A DNA stretch of 64,000 bases from Candidatus Propionivibrio dominans (GTDB lineage: Bacteria; Pseudomonadota; Gammaproteobacteria; Burkholderiales; Rhodocyclaceae): positions 18,914-82,913 of the forward strand of contig JADJNC010000005.1 in NCBI GenBank assembly GCA_016709335.1. The letters run 5' to 3'. The position numbers and the translations under genes were made by a program. Shown here piece by piece: positions 56,210-64,000 of this stretch. Within the stretch, counting starts at the first letter, position 1, and each line of letters opens with the position of its first letter. The notes under the pieces were generated by a model. That model was given only the letters and a program-made list of their open reading frames with translations. It did no database searches and was not told the DNA's origin.

Positions 56210-56572
56210 TCAGGCCGCAACGCCCTGTGCATGAGTCGTTCGCTTCGCCTTTGCCCCACGTCCTTTGGCCTCGACTGCGCCAAGATGGTCAATCACCACG
56301 GGAGGACGATTCGGAAACTGCGCAACGAGTTCCAGCGTGCCACCCATGCTCTCGACGTAGCGGCGCAAGGTGGAGATCAGCATGTCGCTGCGTTGTTCAA
56401 GCCGGGAAATCGAATCCTGCCCGACACCGAACGCCGTAGCCAACTCCTCCTGCGTCTGCTCGACGGCCTGTCGCAAGTCTTTAAGGGAAGCAAGCTCCTG
56501 CGCGCGCCGAACGATTTTGGCGCGTCGTTTTGCAGGCAAGGCCGCTATCATGTCATCGAGTTTTTTTGCCAT
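56210..56572 (-). CDS. HTH (XRE) antitoxin of a HigBA-like pair
   Basis: A 120-residue protein: MAKKLDDMIAALPAKRRAKIVRRAQELASLKDLRQAVEQTQEELATAFGVGQDSISRLEQRSDMLISTLRRYVESMGGTLELVAQFPNRPPVVI. The HTH TQEELATAFGVGQDSISRLEQRSDMLISTLRRYVESMGGTLE is typical of HigA/XRE antitoxins partnered with RelE-type toxins. Its start overlaps the toxin's end by 20 bases. Confidence 0.87.
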   Translation of the reverse strand: MAKKLDDMIAALPAKRRAKIVRRAQELASLKDLRQAVEQTQEELATAFGVGQDSISRLEQRSDMLISTLRRYVESMGGTLELVAQFPNRPPVVIDHLGAVEAKGRGAKAKRTTHAQGVAA

Positions 56573-56945
56573 GCTTTGCCTCCTTCACTGTCACGGCGGC
56601 GAACGCTGCAAGATGCTCGTCGTAACGTTTATCAGCCACCGTAATCAATCGCTTGTAAAACCGACGCTGATCAGCGCCACCCTTGTCGCCTCCGACCAGC
56701 AGAATCGCCTGCCGCTGGGGGTCGAAGGCAAAGGCAACGCGCCAGACGCCGCCATCCCAACCAAAACGCAGCTCCTTCATGTTGGCGTGCTTCGAACCCT
56801 TCAACCCATCGACCGTTGGACGACCCAGATTCGGCCCGAACTCACCGAGCAGCAACGCATGCGCCAGCAGTTCGTCCTGCAAGCCCAAGTCGAATGATTT
56901 GAACTCGACATCGAAGGTATCGTGGAAAAGCACCGCCCAACTCAT
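56553..56945 (-). CDS. RelE/HigB-type toxin (phage-derived Gp49 family)
   Basis: A 130-residue protein: VLFHDTFDVEFKSFDLGLQDELLAHALLLGEFGPNLGRPTVDGLKGSKHANMKELRFGWDGGVWRVAFAFDPQRQAILLVGGDKGGADQRRFYKRLITVADKRYDEHL. The LGRPxVDxLKGSxHxNMKELR...WRVAFAFDPxRxAILLVxGDK pattern is that of Gp49/RelE-like toxins. Toxin precedes antitoxin. Confidence 0.9.
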   Translation of the reverse strand: MSWAVLFHDTFDVEFKSFDLGLQDELLAHALLLGEFGPNLGRPTVDGLKGSKHANMKELRFGWDGGVWRVAFAFDPQRQAILLVGGDKGGADQRRFYKRLITVADKRYDEHLAAFAAVTVKEAKHGKKTR

Positions 56946-57328
56946 GGCGCTAGTATGTACTTAAAACCATATGGTTACAAGTCCATGTCGCTTCAATGTC
57001 AATTCTGTGATCGCGCGCCGAAATGAGAGAAAAAAAGGAACCGCGATTTTGTCGCGGTTCGCCAGCATCGGAATCTCGTGCTGATTATCGAAATACTGGC
57101 CCAATACAGGCCGCTCCTTATTACTGCCTGCACCGCATTGAGCGCGAAGCCTGGCCTCGGAACAGGATGTGTTTCCAGAACAAATTACCGTGATAGCCAC
57201 TAGCCTCCGATGCGCTTACTGGCGTGCGCTATAATCGGACGCTTGAATTCGGAACATTCGATCAGGCGATCCCGGCTAGCGCGGGACGGCCGCCCCGCGC
57301 TGCAGGCGGGCAAGCACAGGAATAACCG
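56946..57328. other. Intergenic region
   Basis: About 380 bases with no gene I can support. An open frame on the minus strand (RPVLGQYFDNQHEIPMLANR) has no recognised family. Contains the terminator-like hairpin at 57030-57060 and a short match to the DNA next to repeat A (GAGCGCGAAGCCTGGCC). Confidence 0.4.
57030..57060 (-). terminator. Intrinsic-terminator-like hairpin, minus strand
   Basis: On the minus strand GAACCGCGA-CAAAA-TCGCGGTTC forms a perfect 9-bp stem followed by CC and a T7 run. No obvious gene ends into it from the right, so it may end an unannotated transcript. Confidence 0.5.
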
Positions 57329-59095
57329 ATGTTGCAAGGAATCAATTGTGTACTCGTCCGCATTGCGCGAATCGCCTGTATTGTTTTCCTGATGGCTGGT
57401 TGTGCAAGCGTGACGAAGGAGGCTGATCAATCACCCTCGCCCTCCTTTCCTGGCTCCGGAGCCGCTACCGACCGTACTCCATCGGGCAAGTCCGGATCGC
57501 GCGCTGGCAACCAGGCACAGGCAAAACAGAATTTCAGGCGGCAAACGCCTCTGCAGATCCCGACGCCTGCCGACGGCAGCCTGCCGACCGTCGAACTCTC
57601 CGCATCTGACCAATGGGCACAGGCCATCGACCTGACCTACGAGTCGGACGATATCTTCCAGCGCATGCGCAACGGGTTTTCGATGCCCGATATCAACAGT
57701 GATCTCGTTCTTTATCACCAGCAGTGGTATATGAACCGACCGGAGAGTCTGCGTCGCATAACCGAGCGCAGTAGCCTCTACCTTTTCTATATCGTCGAGG
57801 AACTAGAAAAGTGTGGCATGCCCATGGAACTGGCCCTGTTGCCGATGGTCGAGAGCGCCTACAACCCGATGGCCTATTCGCGCGCCAAGGCTTCCGGTCT
57901 GTGGCAGTTCATTCCCTCGACCGGCAAACGCTACAACCTCGACCAGAACTGGTGGAAGGATGAGCGTCGCGACATTCTGGCCTCGACGACTGCAGCCCTC
58001 GACTACCTGCAATCGATCTACGACATGCATGGCGACTGGCATCTGGCTCTGGCCTCTTACAACTGGGGTGAAGGCGCCGTTGGCCGGGCGGTCAACAAGA
58101 ATGTGGTACTCGGCCTGCCCACCGATTACCTGAGCCTGACCATGCCGGGCGAAACCCGGAACTACGTACCCAAGCTGCAGGCCCTGAAGAATATATTCAG
58201 CAATCCGGCGCTGCTGATCGAACTCAGAATACCGAGGATTCCCAACCGTCCTTATTTTGGTACCGTCACCAAAACCTCAAATATCGACGTCAAGGTGGCC
58301 GCCAGACTGGCGGATATGCCGGTTCAGGAATTCGTTGCACTCAACCCGGCGCATAACCGGCCGGTCATCCAGTCCGAAACGCCGATGGTGATCCCGGCGC
58401 ACAAACTCGAAACCTTCATCACCAATCTCGAAGCGCATGAAGAAAGCAACAAACCGCTTTCTTCCTGGCAGTCCTACACCGTGCGCCCGGGCGACAAGCT
58501 GGAAAAGATCGCTCCGCGCTTCGGCATGACGGTGGCCAATCTCAGGGAAGCCAACGGCATCACGGGGCGCATCAAGGTCAGTCCGGGACACACCTTGCTG
58601 GTCGCCGGGAACAATGGGGGTGAACCACTGAACATGGCCGCGCTGCCCGAGCAGCCGAGTCTTCCGCAAGCGGACCCGGTATCGCCAGGTGCATCGAGCG
58701 CCGCAACTGTCCATACGCATACGGTGCGCAAGGGCGAGACTTTACCGGTGATCGCCAGGCGCTACGGCACGAGCGTCGCCGACCTGAAGCGCATCAACCA
58801 TCTGCGCTCCGACAGGATCGCCGCAGGCACCCGTCTTGAGGTGGGTACAGCAAACAAGACGGCAGGCAAAGGCGAGGCGAAGCCCGGAAAAGCCGGCGAC
58901 TCGCCGAAAAAAATGGCCAGCGCCCAGAAATCGCCGAAGACTATCCACTACACCGTTCGTCGCGGCGACACGCTGGCCTCGATTGCCCGGCACTTCAAAG
59001 TCGGCAAGGACGATCTGCTGCGCTGGAACCGCATCTCGCCCAACGCATTGACGCCGGGCAAGTCGTTGACCATCCAGCTTTCTCAAAATCCCTGA
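57329..59095 (+). CDS. mltD: Membrane-bound lytic murein transglycosylase D with three LysM domains
   Basis: A 588-residue lipoprotein (lipobox LMAGC). The transglycosylase domain is at ~150-290: YLFYIVEELEKCGMPMELALLPMVESAYNPMAYSRAKASGLWQFIPSTGKRYNLDQNWWKDERRD (catalytic Glu in MVESAY; ASGLWQFI), DWHLALASYNWGEGAVGRAV. LysM domains at ~410-455 (SYTVRPGDKLEKIAPRFGMTVANLREANG), ~495-535 (THTVRKGETLPVIARRYGTSVADLKRIN) and ~545-588 (HYTVRRGDTLASIARHFKVGKDDLLRWN). It cleaves peptidoglycan to anhydro-muropeptides for wall growth and recycling. Confidence 0.95.
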   Translation: MLQGINCVLVRIARIACIVFLMAGCASVTKEADQSPSPSFPGSGAATDRTPSGKSGSRAGNQAQAKQNFRRQTPLQIPTPADGSLPTVELSASDQWAQAIDLTYESDDIFQRMRNGFSMPDINSDLVLYHQQWYMNRPESLRRITERSSLYLFYIVEELEKCGMPMELALLPMVESAYNPMAYSRAKASGLWQFIPSTGKRYNLDQNWWKDERRDILASTTAALDYLQSIYDMHGDWHLALASYNWGEGAVGRAVNKNVVLGLPTDYLSLTMPGETRNYVPKLQALKNIFSNPALLIELRIPRIPNRPYFGTVTKTSNIDVKVAARLADMPVQEFVALNPAHNRPVIQSETPMVIPAHKLETFITNLEAHEESNKPLSSWQSYTVRPGDKLEKIAPRFGMTVANLREANGITGRIKVSPGHTLLVAGNNGGEPLNMAALPEQPSLPQADPVSPGASSAATVHTHTVRKGETLPVIARRYGTSVADLKRINHLRSDRIAAGTRLEVGTANKTAGKGEAKPGKAGDSPKKMASAQKSPKTIHYTVRRGDTLASIARHFKVGKDDLLRWNRISPNALTPGKSLTIQLSQNP

Positions 59096-59121
59096 TTATC
59101 CAGGCTCATTCGAAACAGAGA

Positions 59122-59187
59122 TTGCGAGCGGATTATGCGCTGTGCGGTCAAACGTCGGGTTACGCCCGTTGGGCTAACCCGACCTAC
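59122..59187. repeat. Direct repeat D, left copy (hairpin repeat)
   Basis: GCGGATTATGCGCTG followed by GTCGGGTTA-...-TAACCCGAC-CTAC. The second part folds into a hairpin (59154-59187). A near-identical copy is at 59911-59975. Confidence 0.75.
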
Positions 59188-59231
59188 GTGATTAGTATAG
59201 GCCTGCCCTTCCTAGCTTCAGCCCAAATCCA

Positions 59232-59795
59232 TCAATCGACGTTACGGTACAAACGTTCCCATGAAATTGCAGCCTCGACGCTTGCCAGTTGCACCGAATC
59301 GCCGGGTGCGAAATCGTGCAAGACCCAAAGACCATCCAAACCTTTTCGGAAAAGCTCAACCTGCTGATGGTCGGGGTCAATAAGAAGGTATTCCATCAGG
59401 GATGGCAGGCTGCGGTAGGCAATGAACTTGTCGCCACGATCATAGGCGGCGGTAGATGGGGAAAGGACTTCGGCAACCAGCACGGGATGGTGCATGACCA
59501 GTTCTTCGCGATGGTCGTCCGGATGGCAGGTGACGAAGACATCAGGATAGAAAAAACGGCTTTTCGTGGCGACCTCAATTTTCATGTCAGCCATGTAGAC
59601 GCGGCAGGATGAGCCGGACAGGGCGTCGTCGAGGGCGGCGAACAGGTTCCCGGAAATGGTGACATGACGTCTTGAAGCACCACCCATGGCAAAAACTTCT
59701 CCGGCGACATATTCGTGCTTTTCCGGCTGACTGGCTTCCCAGCGCAGATATTCCTCGGTGCTGAGGATTTGAGTTTCGGCAGGCAGCGACATCAT
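59232..59795 (-). CDS. Uma2-family (DUF820) endonuclease-like protein
   Basis: A 187-residue protein: ILSTEEYLRWEASQPEKHEYVAGEVFAMGGASRRHVTISGNLFAALDDAL, CRVYMADMKIEVATKSRFFYPDVFVTCHPDD, LVAEVLSPSTAAYDRGDKFIAYRSLPSLMEYLLIDPDHQQVELFRK. The motifs Y(P)DVxV, VxEVLSPST and the E-x-K-type core belong to Uma2, a restriction-endonuclease-fold family abundant in mobile contexts. Flanked by the two copies of repeat D. Confidence 0.9.
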   Translation of the reverse strand: MMSLPAETQILSTEEYLRWEASQPEKHEYVAGEVFAMGGASRRHVTISGNLFAALDDALSGSSCRVYMADMKIEVATKSRFFYPDVFVTCHPDDHREELVMHHPVLVAEVLSPSTAAYDRGDKFIAYRSLPSLMEYLLIDPDHQQVELFRKGLDGLWVLHDFAPGDSVQLASVEAAISWERLYRNVD

Positions 59796-59910
59796 TTTTC
59801 TCCGATTCAGGCATTCGGGCTGATTCTAAACTACACACGCCAATCAGGGAGATTTTCGAACTGGATATCTGTCCGCACACACAAAGCAATAAGGGACGCA
59901 AACCAATTGA

Positions 59911-59975
59911 CGCGGGAGCGGATCATGCGCTGCAGGCAAAAGTCGGGTTACGCCCTTTGGGCTAACCCGACCTAC
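59911..59975. repeat. Direct repeat D, right copy (hairpin repeat)
   Basis: GCGGATCATGCGCTG followed by GTCGGGTTA...TAACCCGAC-CTAC, as at 59122-59187. Confidence 0.75.
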
Positions 59976-59994
59976 TCTGAACATTCACCTCGCG

Positions 59995-60381
59995 TCAAAC
60001 AAGAATGATGGTGTCGCTGTATGAAGCCACCGTCCTGTCGTGGGTCAGCAAGCGCATCGGTTCGGCCAGTGCTTGCGCAACCAGAAGCCGGTCGAACGGG
60101 TCTTGATGGTGACTGGGCAAGCCTTCAACTCCCACGGCATGCTCGGGTTCAATGGAAAGCAGGTGGTAGCCGGCCTGGCTGAAATAATGCAAGGCATCCG
60201 TACCCGACACGGGCATGTCTCCTCGCCCCAGACCATGCTTGATGGAAATTTCCCACAGGCTGACCGTGCTCACCCACAGCGTATTGCGCGGGGCCTGGAT
60301 CAACGCTCGCGCAATGTCCGACAGATTGTGGTTGTCGGTGATTGCCCACAGCGCCACATGGGTATCCAGCAGCAGGTTCAC
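59995..60381 (-). CDS. PIN-domain toxin (VapC type)
   Basis: A 128-residue PIN nuclease: MNLLLDTHVALWAITDNHNLS (first Asp), STVSLWEISIKHGLGRGD (Glu), HQDPFDRLLVAQALAEPMRLLTHDRTVASY (DPFDRLL, third acidic set). VapC-type RNase toxins cut tRNA or rRNA. Overlaps its antitoxin's stop by 4 bases. Confidence 0.92.
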   Translation of the reverse strand: MNLLLDTHVALWAITDNHNLSDIARALIQAPRNTLWVSTVSLWEISIKHGLGRGDMPVSGTDALHYFSQAGYHLLSIEPEHAVGVEGLPSHHQDPFDRLLVAQALAEPMRLLTHDRTVASYSDTIILV

Positions 60382-60626
60382 CTTGCAGCACCGCCAAGAA
60401 AAATTTTTGCTATCTCATCATTAGTGCCATCAATGTTGTCAGGGACTTCGAACACGCCTTTGGCCACCCCAAGTCGTTGCCCCGACGGTAATTCAGAGAT
60501 CGGCACCAGTTTGGCGGCAGGCCGTCCATTCCTGGCGATGATGATTTCCCGCTGTTCACCTTGTTCAATTGCTTCTACCAGACGTGACAGGCTGGATTTG
60601 GCTTGCAGCATGTTGACGGTTTGCAT
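60378..60626 (-). CDS. Phd/YefM-family antitoxin
   Basis: An 82-residue protein: MQTVNMLQAKSSLSRLVEAIEQGEQREIIIARNGRPAAKLVPISELPSGQRLGVAKGVFEVPDNIDGTNDEIAKIFLGG. N-terminal Phd fold (VNMLQAKSSLSRLVEAIEQGE..IIIARNGRPAAKLVP) and a C-terminal segment that wraps the toxin. Promoter region 60627-60735. Confidence 0.92.
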   Translation of the reverse strand: MQTVNMLQAKSSLSRLVEAIEQGEQREIIIARNGRPAAKLVPISELPSGQRLGVAKGVFEVPDNIDGTNDEIAKIFLGGAAR

Positions 60627-60735
60627 GTGAGTACTCCAGGCTGAAAAGTACTTAGTCTAGTCTGGCTAACAATTTGTTGCAATTGATAATCATAGCCGGA
60701 TACCGGCGTAGCGCAGCCTCCTGCACAGAACGGAA

Positions 60736-62763
60736 TTACCGATACAGGTGACAACGTACAGTATGCATCGCCGTCACGCGGCTCGTTTCGGGATAACTGG
60801 CGCGGCAGGCATCGCTGGCCTGCGGGCAACGCGGATGAAAGTGGCAGCCGTGCGGCGGATTGGCCGGCGATGGCGTTTCTCCGGCCAGCCGGATGAATTC
60901 CGGCTGCGAAGTCTTGTTCTCTGCGAGGCGCGGGCTGGGTACGGCGGAGAGCAGCGCCTGGGTGTACGGGTGCTTTGGCGAGCGCAGCACTTCATCCACC
61001 TGGCCACGCTCGACAATGCGGCCGAGATACATGACCGCCACTTCATGCGCCAGATACTCGACCACCGCGAAGTTGTGGGTGATGAACAGATAAGCCAGCC
61101 CGAGATCGTCCTGCAGCGTCTTGAGCAGATTGAGAATCTGCGCCTGTACCGAGACGTCAAGCGCCGAGGTCGGTTCGTCGCAGACGATCAGTTCCGGCTG
61201 TACGGCCAGCGCGCGGGCAATCGCGATGCGCTGCCGCTGACCCCCGGAGAACTCGTGCGGATAGCGCATCGCGGTGGCCGGGTCGAGCCCGACCTGCTGC
61301 AGCAAAGCGGCGATGGCTGCTTTCCTGTCGGTATCCTGCGCGTTGACTGCCAGCGCACTCATGCCTTCGCCGATGATTTCGCCGACTGAAAAGCGCGGAT
61401 TGAGCGAGGCAAACGGATCCTGAAATATCATCTGCAGGCGCCGACGCAGTGGACGCAGTTCGCTGCGCGTGAGGCCGTTGAGCTCGCGCCCCTCAAGCCG
61501 GACGCTGCCGCCAGTGGGCTGGATCAGTTGCAGAATCGCCTTGCCGACCGTGGTCTTGCCGCAACCCGACTCGCCGACCAGCGCCAGCGTGCGGCCGCGC
61601 AGCAGTTCCAGCGCAACGCCGTCGACGGCCTTGACGTGGCCGACGGTACGTTGCAGGACGCCGCGCCGGATCGGGAAGTGCACGAGTAGATTTTCTACGG
61701 CGAGTAGTGAGGAGTCTGGAGTAAGGAGTGGTGAAGCAGGCGCATCGGCCTTTGCTTGACTGACGAGCACCCGGTCCGGCTCGGCGAGCAGGTGACAGCG
61801 AACGCGGTGTCCGCCTCCGGCGTCATGCCAGCCCGGTGATTCATCGCGACAGCGCGCCCAGGCGTGCGGGCAGCGTTCTGCGAAGCGGCAGCCGCTCGGC
61901 ATCACCGACAGCGCCGGCACCTGGCCGGCGATCGTTTCCAGCCGCCCGCCGCGCCGCGACAGCTCGGGCAGCGCGGCAAACAGTTTCTGCGTGTAGGGAT
62001 GCAGCGGCGTGGAAAAGAAGGTGTCGCGCGGCGCTTCCTCGACGATTTCTCCGGCATACATGACACCGACGCGATGCGCCATCTGCGCGACGACGCCGAG
62101 GTCATGGGTGATCAGCAACAGGCCCATCCCGCGCTCGGCCTGCAGGCGGCGCAGGAGATCGAGAATCTGCGCCTGGATGGTGACATCGAGCGCCGTCGTC
62201 GGCTCGTCGGCAATCAGCAGGCGCGGGTTTCCGGCCAGCGCCACGGCGATCATCACGCGCTGCTTCATGCCGCCGGAGAGCTGGAACGGGAACTCGTCGA
62301 GCCGGCGCTGCGCGTCGGCAATGCCGACCGCATTGAGCAGCTCGAGCGCGCGCTGGCGCGCCGCGGCGCCGGTGAGCGCCACATGGCGCTCCAGGACCTC
62401 GCCGATCTGCCGGCCGACGGTGAGCACCGGGTTGAGACTGGTCGCCGGCTCCTGGAAGATCATCGCCATGCCGCCGCCGCGCACGGTGCGCATTTCGGAC
62501 TCGGGCAACTGCAACAGATCGCGCCCGGCAAAGTTCACCTCGCCGCCGAGAATGCGCCCGGCGGCCGGCAGCAGGCGAAGCAGCGACAGGGCGGTGGCCG
62601 ACTTGCCGCAGCCCGACTCGCCAAGCAGCGCCAGCGTCTCACCGGCGCGCAGCGAAAAGTCGATACCGTCGACCGCCGCCAGCACCGTTCGCGTGCGCGC
62701 AAAGCCGCTGGCAAAGCCCATGCGCAGGCCGCGCACATTCAAAATCAGCTCGCCACCGCTCAT
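60736..62763 (-). CDS. yejF: Peptide ABC importer, fused double ATPase (YejF type)
   Basis: A 675-residue protein with two OppD/OppF-type ATPase halves in one chain. Half 1: Walker A GESGCGKSATALSL, signature LSGGMKQRVMIAVALAGNP, Walker B LLIADEPTTALDVT. Half 2: GESGCGKTTVGKAIL, FSGGQRQRIAIARALAVQPELIVCDEPTSALDVS. Each half has the C-terminal oligopeptide/dipeptide region with Cys pairs (CRFAERCPHAWARC, CHFHPRCPQASDAC). Fusion of both ATPases and an adjacent YejE-like permease indicate the YejABEF-type (microcin C/oligopeptide) importer. Overlaps the permease gene by 4 bases. Confidence 0.92.
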   Translation of the reverse strand: MSGGELILNVRGLRMGFASGFARTRTVLAAVDGIDFSLRAGETLALLGESGCGKSATALSLLRLLPAAGRILGGEVNFAGRDLLQLPESEMRTVRGGGMAMIFQEPATSLNPVLTVGRQIGEVLERHVALTGAAARQRALELLNAVGIADAQRRLDEFPFQLSGGMKQRVMIAVALAGNPRLLIADEPTTALDVTIQAQILDLLRRLQAERGMGLLLITHDLGVVAQMAHRVGVMYAGEIVEEAPRDTFFSTPLHPYTQKLFAALPELSRRGGRLETIAGQVPALSVMPSGCRFAERCPHAWARCRDESPGWHDAGGGHRVRCHLLAEPDRVLVSQAKADAPASPLLTPDSSLLAVENLLVHFPIRRGVLQRTVGHVKAVDGVALELLRGRTLALVGESGCGKTTVGKAILQLIQPTGGSVRLEGRELNGLTRSELRPLRRRLQMIFQDPFASLNPRFSVGEIIGEGMSALAVNAQDTDRKAAIAALLQQVGLDPATAMRYPHEFSGGQRQRIAIARALAVQPELIVCDEPTSALDVSVQAQILNLLKTLQDDLGLAYLFITHNFAVVEYLAHEVAVMYLGRIVERGQVDEVLRSPKHPYTQALLSAVPSPRLAENKTSQPEFIRLAGETPSPANPPHGCHFHPRCPQASDACRASYPETSRVTAMHTVRCHLYR

Positions 62764-64000
62764 GCCGCCCCCGCCAGCCGGGGATCAAAGGCGTCACGCA
62801 CGGCGTCGGCCAGCATATTGGCTGCCAGCACCAGCGTGAACATGAATACGAAAGCCGCGGCCAGCGACCACCAGACCATCGGCTCGCGCGCCAGCTCCAT
62901 GCGCGCGTTGTTGATCATCGTGCCAAAGCTGATCATCGTCGGGTCGACGCCGATGCCGACATAGGAAAGAACCGCCTCGGCCAGCACCAGGCTCGAAAAA
63001 TCCATGACCAGCGCGATGATCACGATATGCATCAGGTTGGGCAGGATGTGGCGCAGGATGATACGCAGGTCGGAAACGCCGAAGGCCTGCGCGGCCTGGA
63101 TGTATTCAAGCTCGCGCAGCTTGAGCGACTCGCCCCGCAGCAGGCGGCAGAGGCCGGTCCAGCTGGTGACGCCGAGGATGAAGCAGAGGGCCAGCAGGCG
63201 CAGGTCGGCACGCTCGGCGGCGGTGGCGAACCAGTGCGGGTGGGTGTCGATGACCACCTGCATCATGAGCACGGCCGCGGCGATCAGCAGTACGCCGGGA
63301 ATCGAGCTGAGCGTGGTGTACAGATACTGGATCAGGTCATCGACCCAGCCGCGAAAATAGCCGGCCAGGATGCCGAGCAGGATCGAAAGCGGGAGCATCA
63401 CCAGTGTCGTCACCAGCCCGATCACCAGTGCCGTGCGCACGCTCTTGAGCACCTGATAGAAGACGTCCTGCCCGACCTTGTCGGTACCGAACACGTGGTA
63501 ATCGACGCACAGCGCGAGCAGCACCATAACCAGCAGGATCAGCACTCCGAGAGCGGCGAGCACGGCATTCCAGGCAAAATCCGTCTGGCCACGCCACAGA
63601 CCGCGCCACACCTTGCGCAGCGGGGAGGCCTCGCGGCGCGCCAGCCAGTACGCGCAGCCGAGGGCCAAGCCCCCCCACAGCACCCCGCCAAGCGCTGCGC
63701 CGACCAGTACGCGACGGCCGACATCGGCATTGCGCTGAACCTCGTTATCGCCCAGATGCACGCCACCGTGCTTCAGGCGCGGGAAATCGCGACTCTGCCG
63801 CATGACGCCATCGGCATCGCGCACATCGATCGATTCTTTGGCGTAGGCGCGCGTCGCCAGCGGTTCGGAATAGGTCTTTTCGTTGCGCGTACGCAGCGGC
63901 GCCGCCACGGCATCGAGCAGCGACAACACTTCAATGGCATAGGCCACCGGCTGTTGCCCGGCGCCCCCGTTATCCCGGCTTTCCAGGCGGGGACGGAAAT
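62760..64000 (-). CDS. yejE: Peptide ABC importer permease (YejE-like), 5' end beyond the window
   Basis: The frame is open to the window edge, so the N-terminus is missing. The visible part begins in a periplasmic segment (RPRLESRDNGGAGQQPVAYAIEVLSLLDAVAAPLRTRNEKTYSEPLATRAY), then TM helices and the binding-protein-dependent permease core: FGTDKVGQDVFYQVLKSVRTALVIGLVTTLVMLPLSILLGILAGYFRGWVDDLIQYLYTTLSSIPGVLLIAAAV, and the EAA loop RELEYIQAAQAFGVSDLRIILRHILPNLMHIVI. This is the OppC/YejE type with an unusually long internal insertion, as in YejE. Confidence 0.9.
   Translation of the reverse strand, partial: FRPRLESRDNGGAGQQPVAYAIEVLSLLDAVAAPLRTRNEKTYSEPLATRAYAKESIDVRDADGVMRQSRDFPRLKHGGVHLGDNEVQRNADVGRRVLVGAALGGVLWGGLALGCAYWLARREASPLRKVWRGLWRGQTDFAWNAVLAALGVLILLVMVLLALCVDYHVFGTDKVGQDVFYQVLKSVRTALVIGLVTTLVMLPLSILLGILAGYFRGWVDDLIQYLYTTLSSIPGVLLIAAAVLMMQVVIDTHPHWFATAAERADLRLLALCFILGVTSWTGLCRLLRGESLKLRELEYIQAAQAFGVSDLRIILRHILPNLMHIVIIALVMDFSSLVLAEAVLSYVGIGVDPTMISFGTMINNARMELAREPMVWWSLAAAFVFMFTLVLAANMLADAVRDAFDPRLAGAA

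Noticed and set aside
56961-57200. Minus-strand open frame with RPVLGQYFDNQHEIPMLANR
   Set aside because: It extends through the terminator-like hairpin and I recognise no family; kept only as a note in the intergenic entry.

Overview
The window looks like a chromosomal segment of a high-GC betaproteobacterium. A class I PHA synthase (phaC), fabI, HPF/RaiA, glycine-zipper lipoproteins, BON proteins, a VIT/CCC1 family protein, an MltD-type transglycosylase and a gltX/tRNA cluster together suggest the Rhodocyclales ('Candidatus Accumulibacter'/Dechloromonas-like). This placement is inferred from gene content, not from a marker-gene tree.

Layout. 0-5.7 kb: a DUF6600-like secreted protein cut by the window edge, an in-frame fusion of two metallopeptidase-like proteins, a ribosome-associated HPF-like protein, a DUF302 protein and a small membrane coiled-coil protein. 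5.7-11 kb (minus strand): histidine kinase, NarL-type response regulator, hemerythrin-like protein and calcium-type P-type ATPase, nearly all interrupted by 1-nt frameshifts. 11-16.5 kb: OsmB-like lipoprotein, a broken LigB-type dioxygenase, a MacAB/LolCDE-like ABC exporter and an MlaF-like ATPase. 16.5-18.5 kb: a 'graveyard' with remnants of VIT, BON, FabI and Bug/TctC genes around an intact TacAT-like toxin-antitoxin pair. 18.5-25.5 kb: a four-gene RbbA-type ABC-2 efflux operon carrying an abnormal poly-C/poly-G tract. 25.6-35 kb: fabI, phaC, BON protein, FMN reductase, GNAT, VIT, lipoproteins, CPA1 antiporter and a frameshifted YihY. 35.6-42 kb: transglutaminase-like protein, a complete but dead IS4-family element with target duplication, a frameshifted MgtA-type ATPase and a Crp/Fnr regulator. 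42-45 kb: collagen-like BON lipoprotein, monooxygenase, DUF1272 and HigBA. 45-54 kb: a defence island with type I restriction-modification (hsdR, hsdM, PIN, small ORF, DUF2442, hsdS), remnants of further defence-type genes, and AbiEi/AbiEii. 54-56 kb: gltX with tRNA-Val, -Ala, -Glu and -Asp. 56-64 kb: a second HigBA-type pair, MltD, a Uma2 gene between direct repeats, VapBC and a YejEF-type peptide importer running off the window.

The most interesting signal is regulatory. A 16-bp dyad, TGT(G/T)CG-N4-CG(C/A)ACA, occurs in intergenic DNA upstream of the OsmB-like gene, phaC, the BON gene, the MgtA-type ATPase, the crp/fnr-like gene itself and the collagen-BON gene, with weaker copies near three more loci. 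It has the geometry of a Crp-family operator, and a Crp/Fnr family gene sits among the copies. A degenerate copy lies 66 bp upstream of a BON pseudogene, the same spacing as at the intact BON gene. I propose a local stress/storage regulon.

Many genes carry single-base frameshifts, several at homopolymers or in compensating pairs, so part of the apparent gene decay is probably consensus error rather than biology.
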